DNA of 14,143 nt from assembly GCA_044370695.1 (NCBI GenBank), contig JBILVB010000102.1, forward strand, positions 1 through 14,143, read 5' to 3'. Shown here one piece after another: positions 13,233-14,143 of the stretch (position 1 is the stretch's first letter; every line of letters starts with the position of its first letter). This DNA is from JBEIFW01 sp044370695. Lineage in GTDB: Bacteria > Actinomycetota > Acidimicrobiia > Acidimicrobiales > Ilumatobacteraceae. The notes under the pieces are model-generated. The model was not told the origin of the DNA. It saw only the letters and a list, made by a program, of their open reading frames with translations, and did no database searches. Made by a program: the position numbers and the translations under genes.

Positions 13233-14143
13233 AGCGAACCTCCGATGGCGCTGGCGGGATCCACCCGGAGGACCCGGCGCAGCGAGAACGCGCAGCCGGC
13301 GACGGCGGCCACGAGCAGGGTGACGGTCGAGGTGGCGAAGCGCCCGGCCGAGATGGCGAACGGCAACGATCCGGCCGGCACGGTCGCGTCGACCAGCACG
13401 GCGAGCGCTCCGGCGATCGCGCAGGCCGACAGCGTGACGACGGCGGCCTGCACGACGAGACCTGCGAACAGCGTGCGCGACGACGCACCGATCGCCTTGA
13501 GCACCCCGTAGAGGCCCATGCGCTCCACGGTGAGCAGGGCGAAGAACAGCCCGACGACCACGAGCGCGACGAACACGATGGTGTTGATGATCTGGCCGAA
13601 GGTGGCGCGTTGCTCCTTCACCCCGGGGAGTGCGTCGGCGGCGGCTTCCACGGTGAGGGTTCGGGTGGCGCCGCCGGTGGCGGCGTCGATGGCGCCGGCC
13701 AGTCCGCCCGGACCGGACGGCGCCCCGACCACCACGAGCGACTGGAACGTGCCGGCCGGCAGGATCTCGTCGGGCCGGTTGGCCGTGAGCACGGTGCGCC
13801 AGGTCACCGGGGAGCCCCACAGGGCACCCTGACCCAGGTAGTTGGTCTGCTCGACGAAGCCGATCACCGTGACCGGGCTCCGGGCGGGGCCGAGCCGCAA
13901 CACCATGCCCTGCTCGACGCCCTGGTCGCGCAGGGTGTCGTCGGCGATCACCTCGCCGTCGGCCGGTGGTGTGTCGGGCAAGCCGCGGGGTGCGACCTCG
14001 TAGCCGAACAGCACGGTGTCGACGAGGTCCCGCGGGCCGGCATCGGGGAGTCGGGCACCGAGCTGCACGATCCCGATCCCGCCGGTCCGGGCGACCCCGG
14101 GCACCGCCTCGATCCGCGACCGCAGGGTGCCGTCGATCCGGCT
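13229..14143 (-). CDS. FtsX/MacB-like ABC permease (5' end outside the window)
   Basis: The visible 304 residues are the C-terminal part; the frame is open to the window edge, so the start and first transmembrane helix lie beyond it. The first residues (RIDGTLRSRIEAVPGV) are typical of the extracytoplasmic MacB_PCD domain, which runs to about residue 180. Three membrane spans follow (about 185-206, 225-251 and 270-288), then the short tail RVDPASAIGGSL, with the DP-x-x-A motif common at the end of FtsX-family permeases. The RMGLYGVLKAIGASSRTLF loop is the expected coupling segment to the ATPase. The gene overlaps the ATPase start by 4 bp, so the two form one exporter. A GTG at 14104 is internal and should not be used as the start. 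Confidence 0.88.
   Translation of the reverse strand, partial: SRIDGTLRSRIEAVPGVARTGGIGIVQLGARLPDAGPRDLVDTVLFGYEVAPRGLPDTPPADGEVIADDTLRDQGVEQGMVLRLGPARSPVTVIGFVEQTNYLGQGALWGSPVTWRTVLTANRPDEILPAGTFQSLVVVGAPSGPGGLAGAIDAATGGATRTLTVEAAADALPGVKEQRATFGQIINTIVFVALVVVGLFFALLTVERMGLYGVLKAIGASSRTLFAGLVVQAAVVTLSACAIAGALAVLVDATVPAGSLPFAISAGRFATSTVTLLVAAVAGCAFSLRRVLRVDPASAIGGSL

Noticed and set aside
1..14143. CRISPR arrays, tRNA or rRNA genes, IS elements, integrases
   Set aside because: No regularly spaced repeats, no tRNA-like cloverleaf with a TTCGA loop, no rRNA signature and no transposase or recombinase motif were seen.

Overview
This is a GC-rich window (about 70% G+C by eye) with dense, overlapping genes, frequent GTG starts and G/C-biased third codon positions. 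Together with the F420/FMN luciferase-like oxidoreductase and the riboswitch type, this suggests an actinobacterium, possibly Acidimicrobiia-like. That placement is inference; no rRNA or other phylogenetic marker is present.

Layout. (1) 73-2574, plus strand: a single large gene for a polymorphic-toxin-like protein. It combines an AGN-type leader, a DUF4157-like HELAH metallopeptidase, a HET-C-like motif and a glycine-zipper region, the kind of protein reported as cargo of extracellular contractile injection systems (eCIS). No eCIS structural gene is in view. It converges on (2) a minus-strand methionine operon, metX (3786-4955) then a cystathionine gamma-synthase-type PLP enzyme (2614-3789). 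Its leader (about 5006-5138) folds into a SAM-clan riboswitch that most resembles the SAM-I/IV class. (3) 5162-12482, minus strand: six tightly packed genes. In transcription order they are a D-carbamoylase-type nitrilase, a fused [2Fe-2S]/molybdopterin hydroxylase of the 'selenium-dependent xanthine dehydrogenase' family, an SsnA-type amidohydrolase lacking its N-terminal domain, an LLM flavin/F420 oxidoreductase, a MaoC-like double hot-dog protein and an isocitrate lyase/PEP mutase-family lyase. (4) 12543 to the window end, minus strand: an ABC exporter pair (MacB/DevA-type ATPase and FtsX-like permease), the permease cut by the window edge.

How the genes work together. The met pair acylates homoserine and replaces the acyl group with a sulfur nucleophile, under likely SAM feedback through the leader RNA. 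The six-gene operon reads as a catabolic pathway for a nitrogenous, probably heterocyclic compound: Mo hydroxylation, hydrolytic deamination or ring opening, decarbamoylation, flavin/F420 redox, hydration, and retro-aldol C-C cleavage. The individual families are clear, but the substrate is not known and the pathway is inference. The junctions metX/metB, MaoC/lyase, carbamoylase/hydroxylase and permease/ATPase are 4-bp ATGA or GTGA overlaps, so translational coupling is likely.

The strongest leads are the six-gene operon, the orphan DUF4157/HET-C protein with an imperfect 37-bp direct repeat on each side (one copy being the 3' end of the neighbouring met gene), and the SAM-I/IV-like leader. 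No tRNA, rRNA, CRISPR array, IS element or integrase was seen. No gene-free stretch exceeds 300 bases.
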